Positions 42,913-51,579 of a stretch of DNA of 64,000 nucleotides are shown piece by piece. The first letter of the stretch is position 1; each line of letters begins with the position of its first letter. The stretch is from Ruegeria halocynthiae (GTDB taxonomy: Bacteria; Pseudomonadota; Alphaproteobacteria; Rhodobacterales; Rhodobacteraceae). Where the stretch lies: assembly GCF_000743705.1 (NCBI RefSeq), contig NZ_JQEZ01000001.1, positions 1,108,070 to 1,172,069 on the forward strand. The letters run 5' to 3'. The notes under the pieces are model-generated. The model made no database searches and was not told where the DNA came from. It worked only from the letters and a program-made list of their open reading frames with translations. The position numbers and the translations under genes were made by a program.

Positions 42913-44300
42913 GATGAGGCAGCCCCGCGGATAAACATGTTGGTGTCAACGTCAACGCCAGCAGCAACCAATTGGTCGAAGCATTTGGGACGTATGCCCG
43001 TGGGCAGGAACTCTCCCAGGATCTCTCCGCTCTCGGACTTCCCGCGGCGTTTGAATACGAAGATGTCCTGCATGGTGATTGTGTCATCCTCCATGCCGGT
43101 CACTTCTGAAATGCTGACAACACGGCGGGTGCCGTCGCTGAGACGCGTAAGTTGAAGTACAATCTGAATGGCCGAAGCGATTTGTGACCGGATGGTTCTG
43201 ACCGGCAAGTCGGCACCCAGCATTGTGACCATCTGTTCGACCCGGCTCAGCGCATCACGCGCCGAGTTTGCGTGAACGGTCGTCATAGACCCGTCATGTC
43301 CTGTATTCATGGCCTGCAGCATATCAAAGCACTCCGACCCGCGAACCTCGCCCACGATTATACGATCGGGACGCATCCTGAGAGCGTTGCGAACCAGCTC
43401 ACGCTGGGTGATCACCCCTTGCCCTTCCGCATTGGGGGGACGGGTTTCCAGTCGTACCACGTGGCTTTGCTGAAGCTGAAGTTCGGCAGCGTCCTCAATT
43501 GTAACTATGCGCTGCTTACCGTCGATAAACGATGAAACTGCGTTCAGCATGGTCGTTTTACCGGTGCCGGTGCCGCCCGAAATCAGGATGTTCAACCTTG
43601 CCTCAACCAGCGCTGCAAGAAGCTTCGCCGCCTGGTCATTCATGCTGTCCTGATGAACCAGCTTATCGATTGTCAGCGGGTTTCGGGAAAACTTGCGGAT
43701 CGACAAGGCTGGTCCGTCGACTGAACACGGCCGGATAATCGCGTTGACGCGGCTGCCATCCTCTAGGCGTGCGTCGACCCAAGGTTGCGACTCGTCGATG
43801 CGGCGCCCAACATTGCTGACAATCTTGTCAATTATCCGTAGCAGATGACGCTCGTCGCGAAACCGCACGGTGGATTCTTCCAGAAGGCCAAAGCGTTCAA
43901 CGTAGACTTTGTCATATGAATTCACGAGAATATCGTTGATGGTCGGGTCTTCCAAAAGCGGCTCCAACGGCCCCAGCCCCATGACCTCATGAATAAGTTC
44001 ATCAATCAGTGCTGTAAAATCCTCCGATCGCATATGCAGGTTTTCAGCCTCGACCATACCGGTCACGAGAGACGCGATCTGGCGCTTCAGTTCCGATCGT
44101 TCGACCTTGTCGATGACGGACAGGTTTAGCCGGTCAAGAAGTTCGCTGTGCAAGCGGCTTTTGAGTTCCAGATGCGCTTGCAGGTCAGTGTCTATCGGGT
44201 CAGGATTCACCTTGGCTTTGACTGACGTTTCGACGGGCCGTTCCAATGTCAGGACATTCGATGTTGAAGCCGCCTTGCGTGATCTGAATTCGTTGAACAC
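42909..44300 (-). CDS. tadA: Tad pilus ATPase TadA (CpaF)
   Basis: 463-aa secretion ATPase of the VirB11/TadA family. Walker [10 protein letters not shown] at about 242-250, Asp box near 270, Walker [14 protein letters not shown] near 310, and His box [19 protein letters not shown] near 330-350. The N-terminal half shows the usual TadA/CpaF extension ([23 protein letters not shown]). Powers Flp pilus extension (and retraction in some species). Lies 12 bp after tadZ and overlaps tadB by 4 nt. Confidence 0.94.
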   Translation of the reverse strand: MFNEFRSRKAASTSNVLTLERPVETSVKAKVNPDPIDTDLQAHLELKSRLHSELLDRLNLSVIDKVERSELKRQIASLVTGMVEAENLHMRSEDFTALIDELIHEVMGLGPLEPLLEDPTINDILVNSYDKVYVERFGLLEESTVRFRDERHLLRIIDKIVSNVGRRIDESQPWVDARLEDGSRVNAIIRPCSVDGPALSIRKFSRNPLTIDKLVHQDSMNDQAAKLLAALVEARLNILISGGTGTGKTTMLNAVSSFIDGKQRIVTIEDAAELQLQQSHVVRLETRPPNAEGQGVITQRELVRNALRMRPDRIIVGEVRGSECFDMLQAMNTGHDGSMTTVHANSARDALSRVEQMVTMLGADLPVRTIRSQIASAIQIVLQLTRLSDGTRRVVSISEVTGMEDDTITMQDIFVFKRRGKSESGEILGEFLPTGIRPKCFDQLVAAGVDVDTNMFIRGAASS

Positions 44301-44312
44301 GGTGATCTCCTC

Positions 44313-45539
44313 TTATGTATTCTTTGTTGCCACGGTCTGAACGTCAGCCGTCACAGCGGTAGCCAGTTTTGTCAGGGCCTTCCCCAGGTCAGATTGCGGC
44401 TTCATCTCGACAACCGGCCGTCCCAGATCCACGGAATTGCGGGCGACTTTCGGATTGTCCGGCAGCCAATGCTTCAGCTTTGTCTCCAAAACTTTCTCGG
44501 CCTCACGGACATGCGATGGCCGGACCAGCTTATTCCGCTCGCGGTTCACGACGATCTCTACCGGCAGGGCCATATTGGCCTCGCGAAAAAAGTCGATCAA
44601 ACGCCGCGCCTGGCGCACGCAAGGCACCGTGGTGTCTGTGACAAGGGCAAGCTGGGTCGCCCGTTTGAAAATGGGTTCAACCCACTCAACGATGGCACAG
44701 GGAAGATCGACCACGATGTAATCATAACGCCGTTGCAGAAGGTCGAGAAGGCCCTCAACCAGGTCGGGCCGCATCGACTGCAGCGGCACCATCGGCGCCG
44801 GTGCGCACAATACATCTACGCCAAGTGTATGCTGCTGGAGGATCGAGGACAAAAAGTGATCATCAGGTTTTTCGTCGCTTTCAATGAGCTGGAGAAACCC
44901 TCCGTTGTCTTCAAGGTCCAGAAAGACATTCGAGTTTCCAAACTGCAGATCGAAATCCAATAGCGCGACCCGGCTTTTTGCAGATTTACGAAAGAAAGTC
45001 CCCTTTCCGCCTACAAGTGCGCACGCAAGGTTCGCCGCAACGGTCGATGCACCAACCCCGCCGCGAGATTTCGCAACCGGTATTACTTTGCCCAAAGCGG
45101 ATGCGCCGCCCAAGACCAATGGCTGCGCCAGCGTGCGTGCATTGATTTTCTCGCTAAGAGCAGCTTTCAGCTCCTCGCCATCGATTGACAGGGGCAATAC
45201 GTCGTCGACGCCGATCCGCCGCAACTCGCGTGCCTTGGTGATCGACAGGTCATTCTGCGTCAGTGCAATAAACAAGGTATCGTCATCACGGCGCGCTAAC
45301 ACGTCTTCGATGGCCTGCACCTCATCCGCATCGACCGGGTCGATCTCAAAGATCACCACGTCATGGTCGGACGCAAGCTGAATGGCCGCACCGTTCAAGG
45401 CCTGAAACGACGTCGCGTTGGAGGTGACTTTGTTATCCTCGTCTGCCGGAAAGACATCCGCTACAACCCGGGCGATGACATCGCTTTCAGAAACAAGCAT
45501 CACAGAATGTGACTTTAGATTTGAAACGCTATTTTCCAT
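44313..45539 (-). CDS. tadZ: Tad pilus localisation ATPase TadZ (CpaE)
   Basis: 408-aa protein with an N-terminal receiver-like domain (about 1-130; VVIFEIDPVDADEVQAIEDVLARRD) and a C-terminal ParA/MinD-type ATPase with deviant Walker A KSRGGVGASTVAANLA and VALLDFDLQFG. This is the TadZ/CpaE arrangement, which places the pilus machinery at a cell pole. Its ATG shares one base with the preceding TAA stop (TAATG). Confidence 0.9.
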   Translation of the reverse strand: MENSVSNLKSHSVMLVSESDVIARVVADVFPADEDNKVTSNATSFQALNGAAIQLASDHDVVIFEIDPVDADEVQAIEDVLARRDDDTLFIALTQNDLSITKARELRRIGVDDVLPLSIDGEELKAALSEKINARTLAQPLVLGGASALGKVIPVAKSRGGVGASTVAANLACALVGGKGTFFRKSAKSRVALLDFDLQFGNSNVFLDLEDNGGFLQLIESDEKPDDHFLSSILQQHTLGVDVLCAPAPMVPLQSMRPDLVEGLLDLLQRRYDYIVVDLPCAIVEWVEPIFKRATQLALVTDTTVPCVRQARRLIDFFREANMALPVEIVVNRERNKLVRPSHVREAEKVLETKLKHWLPDNPKVARNSVDLGRPVVEMKPQSDLGKALTKLATAVTADVQTVATKNT

Positions 45540-46195
45540 TATCCTGACTCTCCTTGTGCAAGGTCTTCAGCAGGCAGCGAAACGCTGAAATTGGAGTAAC
45601 CGGCTGTTGATGAAAGTGTGCTGTTCGTGGCCCCCGCAGCGTTTGCCAATGCGGCCAGCGGTGACACGAACTGAAAATCATCCAGGTTCAGATTGACCGT
45701 GACCATTGGTGTGTACGGGCCGCCCAGGAAACCCAGATTGGGGTTGAAGTCATAGTGAAACTCCAAGTCATCAATTGAGGCGCTCGGCGGCAGAAGCGGG
45801 CTGATACGGCCCCAGATTTCCGACGCGGTTACATTGGTAGCGTCACCAACGCAGGAGGCGTAGTTCGGATCTTCACATACTCCAACCGAGACACTGCAAG
45901 CTGTGCCAAAACGAGGTGACAACGGGGACGTTCCGCGTTGATGTTGCGTTGGGAGCGGTGGGCTGTAATTGCAAGCGGGTGGCCGAACAATGGCTATACG
46001 CGCTGCCATTTGCGCAGCTTTCTGGGCGTTTACACTGCTGTAAGACAGGCGCCCGAAATCCAACAATGACAAGAACAAGAAGAAAAACAGAGAAACAACC
46101 ACTGCGAATTCGACAAGAACACCACCGCTCTGATCATCAAGGAAACTCTGCCCTTTACCGCGGAAATACGCGTGGATATGTACCAGGCGGATCAC
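45539..46195 (-). CDS. TadE/TadF-like minor pseudopilin
   Basis: 218-aa protein with a prepilin-like N-terminus: charged leader then QSGGVLVEFAVVVSLFFFLFLSLLDFGRL, where a glycine precedes the hydrophobic helix and E is at +5, as in TadE/TadF pseudopilins cleaved by the Tad prepilin peptidase. The rest is a Cys-containing periplasmic domain. It overlaps the upstream TadE gene by 4 nt and the tadZ start by one base. TadF is the likely counterpart, but the exact paralogue is not certain. Confidence 0.82.
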   Translation of the reverse strand: MIRLVHIHAYFRGKGQSFLDDQSGGVLVEFAVVVSLFFFLFLSLLDFGRLSYSSVNAQKAAQMAARIAIVRPPACNYSPPLPTQHQRGTSPLSPRFGTACSVSVGVCEDPNYASCVGDATNVTASEIWGRISPLLPPSASIDDLEFHYDFNPNLGFLGGPYTPMVTVNLNLDDFQFVSPLAALANAAGATNSTLSSTAGYSNFSVSLPAEDLAQGESG

Positions 46196-46689
46196 TGTCC
46201 GAAGATCCGTGTTGTATCAGAGACGTCCGTCGTCACCGATGATAAGCCGCTGCCAAAAAGCGACAACAGGCCCCCCATCGGAAATTGGATCGTGATATTT
46301 GCGCTGACTGTCCCAACCGGGGCCGGGCTCACCCTATAGGTTCCGGAGACGCAGGACAGGCTGGGAGTCACCGAATTGACTGTAATGCTCGGCGGAAACA
46401 AGCCGTTGTCATCCTTGTCGTCCTCGACGATCCCCTTCAGGGTTGTAGTAAGTCCCGCGACGGAACCACCAGAAGAACAGATATCCGCCGGCGTGACACG
46501 AGACAGATAACGGCTGGCATCCCGGACACCTGCGATGACAGACTGGTATGACCACATCAGACGCGCCGATTCCAACGTGACGGCCAAGAGCAGCAGCATG
46601 ACAGGCAGAACGAGGCCGAATTCCACGAGGATCGCACCATCATCCTTCTGTGCGAAGCGTTTGAACGGGGCCGTCAGGCGTTTTTTCAT
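46192..46689 (-). CDS. tadE: TadE-like minor pseudopilin
   Basis: 165-aa TadE-family protein. Basic leader MKKRLTAPFKRFAQKDDG followed by AILVEFGLVLPVMLLLLAVTLESARL, i.e. the G / xxxxE-F pseudopilin processing motif plus one membrane helix, then a small Cys-bearing periplasmic domain ending in a disordered tail. Located between tadG (14 bp) and the TadF-like gene (4-nt overlap). Minor pseudopilin required for Flp fibre assembly. Confidence 0.85.
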   Translation of the reverse strand: MKKRLTAPFKRFAQKDDGAILVEFGLVLPVMLLLLAVTLESARLMWSYQSVIAGVRDASRYLSRVTPADICSSGGSVAGLTTTLKGIVEDDKDDNGLFPPSITVNSVTPSLSCVSGTYRVSPAPVGTVSANITIQFPMGGLLSLFGSGLSSVTTDVSDTTRIFGQ

Positions 46690-46703
46690 GATCCTTCGCC
46701 CCC

Positions 46704-48242
46704 TTACCGATACAGTTGCACGAGATCGCGAAAGATACCGCCAAACCCGTTGCCACCGTTGCCGGTTCCAGTGACATCCGGAAAGCCTACGACCTCACCA
46801 TGGATGTCAAAGCTGGGTGGCGATCCACCATCGTCACCCACTGGTTCGGTCAGGAAAACGGCTACAAATTTTGTAACGGGCACGCCAGTGGTCGAACCTG
46901 AAACCGGGTTCTGCGCACAATCGATGCCAGCCGCAGTCACAACACGCCGTGCCGGGTCATCTGACATTTTGCTCGAGCACATCGGACGGCCGGTTTCGGC
47001 GAGCAAAGGATTCAGGATTGCGTTCGCATTTGGCGCCGAATGCGGATTGGAGTTTCCGTAAGCGATTTCTCTCAGGTACATCCCGTACCGCGTACCAGCA
47101 AAGACACTATCCGATCCGCTCAGTGCAGGCAGGTGAGAGTCGCCGCCAGTTCCGTCTGCGACCCCGTCAGCAAGATCATGATTTTGATTGAGATATCCAG
47201 CGCGGTCCCAAACGCCGTCTCCGAACCGGTTGCTCACGCCGCAGGTACCCGCGGCCATGCAAGTGTCGCGACCAAGGGCGGTTGTGTCTGGAGTGATCTC
47301 TTCATTGCCTTGAATGCACGAACCACCACCTTTTTTCTGAATTCCCTTGATGACATTCGGAGCAGGCGCAAAGTCGACGTTGTTTTTCTCACCGTTGAGC
47401 ACGCTGCGATAGATATCAAATCGAACGTTGAACGCCGCGTTGGTGATACCGACCTTCTGCCCGGGTTCTGTAGTCAGGCCATTGGTCAGGACGCATTGTG
47501 TGATTTGATTTTGCGCCGCGATCAGGCAGGCCAACTTGTTGCCGCCTTCATCCGCACAGACACCCGACGTGTCTTCAAATGAATCCAGATCAATAAAGCC
47601 GAAGTTTCCAGGTCCCCAGGCCGTATTGTTCCCACCACTGCGCAACAAAATCTGATCACCCACTGTCAGCGTAGATTCCCAGTTCGGAGGCAGGCAAAAC
47701 ATCAGGGGCGAAATATCGCAGGCCGCTTGCGAGTATCCGGCCACTGCCTCAGCTGAGACGCTGGCCGTTGAAATGCCGTTTCCACCAAGCAACTTGTCCA
47801 GAGCGGATGCAAGGTTCATGCTCAGCGCCTTCGGTGTCAAAGCTACCTGTGCAAATTTGGCAGTCCGTGGGTCTGTAGTAGTGTCCGCACCAAGCGGCGC
47901 TACATCCGAAACCGGTAGAGCAGAATGGAAGGTAAGCGTATAGTCTGACGCACCGGATAGGGCTGCTGGTCCAGTGGCAAAAGTCTGGCTATCGCTGATC
48001 AGGTTAGCGGCAGCATTTTTTGCGCGGGTTATTGCGTCGGGTTGCCCATCCAGTTCGCCCGCGGCCGCCAAAGCCACGTTATCCGCAAAGGACTGCAGTT
48101 CTGCATGGGTCGCGTTTAACCGGCCAACATCCAGGGTGATCGCAAAGAAGCCAAGAAACGCAACCAGTGCTGTGCCCCAAAGGATCGCAACAGTTCCGTC
48201 TTCGTCCTTGGCCATGGGTGATATGATCGCTTTCAGCGGCAT
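46704..48242 (-). CDS. tadG: TadG-like pilus assembly protein
   Basis: 512-aa protein. The N-terminus (DEDGTVAILWGTALVAFLGFFAITLDVGRLNATHAELQSFADNVALAAAGELDG) is the Flp/TadG_N type: one membrane helix followed by the conserved ELQ.AAD.AALAAA motif. The large extracytoplasmic part has many Asn/Gly/Asp residues and about ten cysteines, suggesting disulfides. It lacks an obvious intact MIDAS (DxSxS) motif of von Willebrand A domains found in some TadGs. GAGG precedes the ATG. Placed second to third in the operon, between rcpC and tadE, rather than at the 3' end as usual. Confidence 0.84.
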   Translation of the reverse strand: MPLKAIISPMAKDEDGTVAILWGTALVAFLGFFAITLDVGRLNATHAELQSFADNVALAAAGELDGQPDAITRAKNAAANLISDSQTFATGPAALSGASDYTLTFHSALPVSDVAPLGADTTTDPRTAKFAQVALTPKALSMNLASALDKLLGGNGISTASVSAEAVAGYSQAACDISPLMFCLPPNWESTLTVGDQILLRSGGNNTAWGPGNFGFIDLDSFEDTSGVCADEGGNKLACLIAAQNQITQCVLTNGLTTEPGQKVGITNAAFNVRFDIYRSVLNGEKNNVDFAPAPNVIKGIQKKGGGSCIQGNEEITPDTTALGRDTCMAAGTCGVSNRFGDGVWDRAGYLNQNHDLADGVADGTGGDSHLPALSGSDSVFAGTRYGMYLREIAYGNSNPHSAPNANAILNPLLAETGRPMCSSKMSDDPARRVVTAAGIDCAQNPVSGSTTGVPVTKFVAVFLTEPVGDDGGSPPSFDIHGEVVGFPDVTGTGNGGNGFGGIFRDLVQLYR

Positions 48243-48251
48243 GGTTCTGCC

Positions 48252-49211
48252 TCACTGTCCAGAGTTTTGGCTGACTTCGATTTCGCGGATTTTGGGTCTT
48301 ACCCCAGGCACTGCGTCTGCAGGCGAATCTTTTGCATCCGTCTGATTGTCGGGCACCGTCTCAGAAACCGGGTCGGCGGCGGCCGCACCTTCGGCGTCCC
48401 GAGGGGTTCTCTGGATCGTTACCACTTCGGATTCAGTGCCCCGGTTCACCCTGACAGTGGGTTGAACTTCAGCTTTTTCCGCAGGGCCTTCTTCTTGTAA
48501 CAGATCACGCAGGCGCACCATTTCCATTGGCGCGTCTTCGACCCCGTCCAACGTCCTGAGGGTCAGGCTCAACGTTCCGGCCTTTTGGGCCAAAGCAAGA
48601 CGCTGGCCTTGTTGTGGCGTCACTTCTACGGTGATCGTGCGGGCGACTTCGGGTTGATCGCTTAGTTCTTCAGACTGTTGATCTACACCAATCACACGGA
48701 TGTTCTGAAGTATCGTCACAGCACGCAACTCCATTCTCGCGCCCTGTGTCAAAACAATATCCACCCAGTCACCGGGAGTAACAAACCCACCCACCGCAGT
48801 GACCGCGTCAACTTTTATCGACATAGCACGCGTGTTTTCACCAAGTTTCTGGACCAGAGTGACCTTTTCACCAAAATTCGAAACCTTCGATAACAGCATC
48901 ACTTCGCCAGGGTAAAACCGACCCTTGGCGCGGCGCAGCTGCCGTCTGCTTTCGGGAACAAGCACGTCTATGTCCGTAAACACACCGGCAGGCAGCGCGT
49001 CGCGGGGCCACGAATGAACAGCGACGTCGTGTTTTTCAATCGTCTGACCAAATGCGATTTCCGACCGGGCGACGTAAATTTCTACCAGATCGGCATTTGA
49101 TGACGGTCCAGTGGCGGTTGTTTTAAACTGAATGTGATCTTTCGCCAGGTACACGGAACCGGAGGCAATCGCGATCCCGAAGAGCGTGGTGATAAATGGT
49201 CTGATACGCAT
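48252..49211 (-). CDS. rcpC: Tad pilus assembly protein RcpC/CpaB
   Basis: 319-aa protein: an N-terminal membrane anchor (FITTLFGIAIASGSVYLA), an SAF-type domain (VEIYVARSEIAFGQTIEKHDVAVHSWPRDALPAG) and the RcpC/CpaB core (RAMSIKVDAVTAVGGFVTPGDWVDIVLTQG; ITVEVTPQQGQRLALAQKAGTLSLTLR). The C-terminal about 80 residues are acidic and low-complexity. ATG 49211 has GGAG seven bases upstream; an in-frame TTG at 49223 is less likely. Periplasmic partner of the Tad secretin; the secretin gene itself is not found next to it. Confidence 0.88.
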   Translation of the reverse strand: MRIRPFITTLFGIAIASGSVYLAKDHIQFKTTATGPSSNADLVEIYVARSEIAFGQTIEKHDVAVHSWPRDALPAGVFTDIDVLVPESRRQLRRAKGRFYPGEVMLLSKVSNFGEKVTLVQKLGENTRAMSIKVDAVTAVGGFVTPGDWVDIVLTQGARMELRAVTILQNIRVIGVDQQSEELSDQPEVARTITVEVTPQQGQRLALAQKAGTLSLTLRTLDGVEDAPMEMVRLRDLLQEEGPAEKAEVQPTVRVNRGTESEVVTIQRTPRDAEGAAAADPVSETVPDNQTDAKDSPADAVPGVRPKIREIEVSQNSGQ

Positions 49212-49284
49212 CTCTGTCTCCAAAAGTTACGCTCAAAAAATTCGAAACATCTGTAGTTGTCGGCTTTCGAAAATCCCGGCGGTA

Positions 49285-49321
49285 AATTCTGCGCCTCTGC
49301 AAAAACGCTAGGCGCAGAATT
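49285..49321 (-). promoter_or_regulatory. Hairpin between flp and rcpC
   Basis: Perfect 12-bp inverted repeat AATTCTGCGCCT (49285-49296) / AGGCGCAGAATT (49310-49321) with a 13-nt loop, beginning 35 nt after the flp stop on the minus strand. It probably limits read-through or protects the flp message, giving far more pilin than assembly proteins. Confidence 0.8.
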
Positions 49322-49355
49322 ATGTCGTTTTGTGCGAACGCAAGCTCGCCAGCTG

Positions 49356-49532
49356 TCAGCAGGTAGCGCTGCCCAGGGCGGTGCAGGCGGCAGTCACGTT
49401 GTTGTTGGTTTCCGTGCCAAGATACGTGAAAGCACCAACCGCAATCGAAGCGACGACCAAAAGGGCGAGGCCATATTCAACAATTGCCGCACCGCTTTCT
49501 TCTTTTACAAACTTGTTCATGAATTTAGTCAT
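49356..49532 (-). CDS. flp: Flp-type major prepilin
   Basis: 58-aa Flp prepilin. Leader MTKFMNKFVKEESG followed by AAIVEYGLALLVVASIAVGAFTYLG: cleavage after the glycine with E and Y at +5/+6 is the hallmark of Flp pilins, and the hydrophobic helix plus short hydrophilic tail (with two cysteines, CTALGSATC) fits their size. GGGGAAAC precedes the ATG. It is the first gene of the Tad operon and is followed by a strong hairpin. Mature subunit polymerises into the adhesive Tad pilus. Confidence 0.92.
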   Translation of the reverse strand: MTKFMNKFVKEESGAAIVEYGLALLVVASIAVGAFTYLGTETNNNVTAACTALGSATC

Positions 49533-50060
49533 GTTTCCCCCGAAAGGTTAAATTGAGATCGACGTTGCGCAGTATTGCAACGCAAGCCAGGCATTCGTGC
49601 AGTAGCTCTCCAATTACGGTAATTGCGCTAAAGCCTCGTTCCTTCCGTCAAGAATGGTAATTTTACTACTTTATGGCGTTTTTGCGAAGTATAGCTCCGC
49701 CATTAGGAGAAGATTTTTAACCACAGATTAACGGGCCATTCACAAACAAACGAATCATCGATTCCGGAAACAATTGGCTAGAATTTGGAGAAAATGTGGA
49801 GGAAACATGAGGAGATTTCGGCGCAAGAAAATCACAAATCGGAAGAAGGAAATTCAAATTTCTTCCGAAATTCAAAAATTTTACTGTTTAAAAACATTGA
49901 ATTGAAAGATGCTTCTCGCAAAAGTTTCAAACGTGCACCTATAGCGGCGCCACAAAACCAGTTGTCGGTCGAACCTAAGTAGAACAAGTTTGAATGGACG
50001 GTGGGGGCCGTGTCGGAAGCCTGACTGAGCTGGCTTTTTGTTAGATGGATTGTAAAAGTA
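49533..50060. other. AT-rich divergent control region, flp / luxR-type gene
   Basis: 528 bp noticeably more AT-rich than the flanks, between the divergent flp and LuxR genes; it must hold the promoters for both. It contains a 32-codon micro-ORF at 49807 with a strong ribosome site (listed separately). No tRNA, terminator or convincing longer gene was seen. Confidence 0.5.
49807..49905 (+). CDS. Possible basic micropeptide or leader ORF (32 aa)
   Basis: ATG 49807 is preceded by GGAGG with a 4-nt spacer, one of the best ribosome sites in the window, and opens a 32-codon frame ending TGA at 49903-49905. The peptide begins MRRFRRKKITNRKKE and is strongly basic. It lies 155 bp upstream of the LuxR gene on the same strand. 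It could be a leader peptide, a small regulatory peptide or chance. Evidence is only the ribosome site and the composition. Confidence 0.25.
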   Translation: MRRFRRKKITNRKKEIQISSEIQKFYCLKTLN

Positions 50061-50903
50061 ATGAGTAACAGTTTTTCGAAAAGCGTTTGCGCGCAGGACA
50101 GTTTGAATTTTGTAATGGAGTGGGCACAAGCCTTGAATGGCAGAAAGTCCATTTCAGACGTTCTGAATCAATTAATGCGGTTGGCAAGTGCAGATGCCGC
50201 ACTAATTTCACGATTACCGGTACCAAGCGGAAAAATTAAATACGTTGCACGTCACTGCATTCAAGAAGGGAAAATATGGCCTTATCAACCACAAGCACAG
50301 GCAGAGTTGATTTTGGGCGCGTGTTTAAAAACAGCGAAAACTGGATCGATATGGAAATTATCAGATCTGACGGACGCTGAAGGCATACCGTCGCTTTTGT
50401 GTCGAGATAAGATCCCAAGTGGGTTGGGTGAAGCCATTGTGGTTCCACTTGAGGTATCGGCGGGCCACTGTGATCATCTGGAGTTACACTACCAGCACCG
50501 GCCTGCGCGTCATAACTTGGATCTGGTGACAGTTTTGGCGTCAACACTTGCATCTGGTTGGGGACATCGCCCCCCGGGCTCAATCTCGGCAAAACTCAAT
50601 CAATTCCGAGGCCACGGCGTCAGGGCAATCGGGGACGCCGAACTCACACCCATTCTGGATCCTGAAAATCCAGCGGCGCTCAGTCGGAGCGAATTTCGGG
50701 TTTGCGCAATGATGAAAGAAGGAATGACAGTCAAAGTGATTTCAAGCACCCTTTCGGTCTGTCCTGCCACAGTTCGCTCGCACCTGAGCTCGATTTTTTC
50801 CAAGACGGGTGCATCCAATCAGGTCGAACTGCTGCACCTGTTGAACCGAAAGGCGGATAGCACCAACAATACCAGGACCTTTGGGGCCGCGCGCTTTGGC
50901 TGA
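50061..50903 (+). CDS. LuxR-family transcriptional regulator
   Basis: 280-aa protein with a C-terminal LuxR/GerE helix-turn-helix at about 208-265 (LSRSEFRVCAMMKEGMTVKVISSTLSVCPATVRSHLSSIFSKTG). The N-terminal about 190 residues form a GAF-like sensory region (FVMEWAQALNGRKSISDVLNQLMRLASADAALISRL) rather than a clear autoinducer-binding domain. It is divergent from flp across an AT-rich region, so control of the Tad operon is plausible. Codon use is less GC-rich than in the catabolic blocks. Confidence 0.85.
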   Translation: MSNSFSKSVCAQDSLNFVMEWAQALNGRKSISDVLNQLMRLASADAALISRLPVPSGKIKYVARHCIQEGKIWPYQPQAQAELILGACLKTAKTGSIWKLSDLTDAEGIPSLLCRDKIPSGLGEAIVVPLEVSAGHCDHLELHYQHRPARHNLDLVTVLASTLASGWGHRPPGSISAKLNQFRGHGVRAIGDAELTPILDPENPAALSRSEFRVCAMMKEGMTVKVISSTLSVCPATVRSHLSSIFSKTGASNQVELLHLLNRKADSTNNTRTFGAARFG

Positions 50904-51095
50904 TTTTGCTTGATGCTTTGATGCGGCAATACAAATCGACAGTGATGGCTACGCACTTATTGTCTACGTATCGGCAACAACATTAACAGAACGTGAATAG
51001 TGTATTCTTTCAGTGTTCAACCTCTATCAGGCATACTCTTTTACTCGGGCCAAACGCGAAACTATATGCTTGGTCCTTTGTTAGGGGAAAAGCTG

Positions 51096-51284
51096 ATGAA
51101 GTCTGCCACTGAAGTTGCTGCTGTGAATCAAGTCCTCCAAGGCATGAGATCTACTGGTTCCACCGTGCGAATAGAGCTCTCAAACACCGCGAAGTCGAAC
51201 ACAGGTCGATTCCCTCCTATCGAAAGTGCTTTGATGGACATTATTAACAACAAGCGTCTTGATGGGGCGAAGAAGACCGCCTGA
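51096..51284 (+). CDS. Small protein of unknown function
   Basis: 62-aa ORF starting MKSATEVAAVNQVLQGM, chosen at ATG 51096 because AGGGG lies 8 nt upstream; longer in-frame starts exist at 51000 and 51066. Hydrophilic, no signal or membrane segment. A good rho-independent terminator follows at 51351-51376, which supports a real short transcript. No family recognised. Confidence 0.55.
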   Translation: MKSATEVAAVNQVLQGMRSTGSTVRIELSNTAKSNTGRFPPIESALMDIINNKRLDGAKKTA

Positions 51285-51350
51285 TCTCCTGTCACGACAT
51301 CTTCAGTTTTACCGGGACACGTCCTACCCGGAAAAACTTAAAAGCAGAGG

Positions 51351-51376
51351 CCCGCTCCTGCCGGAGCGGGTTTTTT
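51351..51376 (+). terminator. Rho-independent terminator
   Basis: 8-bp perfect stem CCCGCTCC / GGAGCGGG with a 4-nt loop (TGCC) followed directly by TTTTTT on the plus strand. It ends the transcript of the small protein gene upstream. Confidence 0.9.
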
Positions 51377-51579
51377 GATTGGTAAGGTAGGATATCGGTG
51401 CCTCGAACTCTGCAAGTTGCCAAACTGTGGGCGGCCAGCAAGAACCACTTTGGTTGTCGCGTTCGTGCTGGACACAACCTTCTAACCGCCGCTCGCGGCA
51501 AAGAATTGGGAAAAAGAAGTCGCCCAAAGCAGCGGCAGCTGCCTCTGCGACTTCGTCACCCCGCTTGTTGGCGCAGGGA

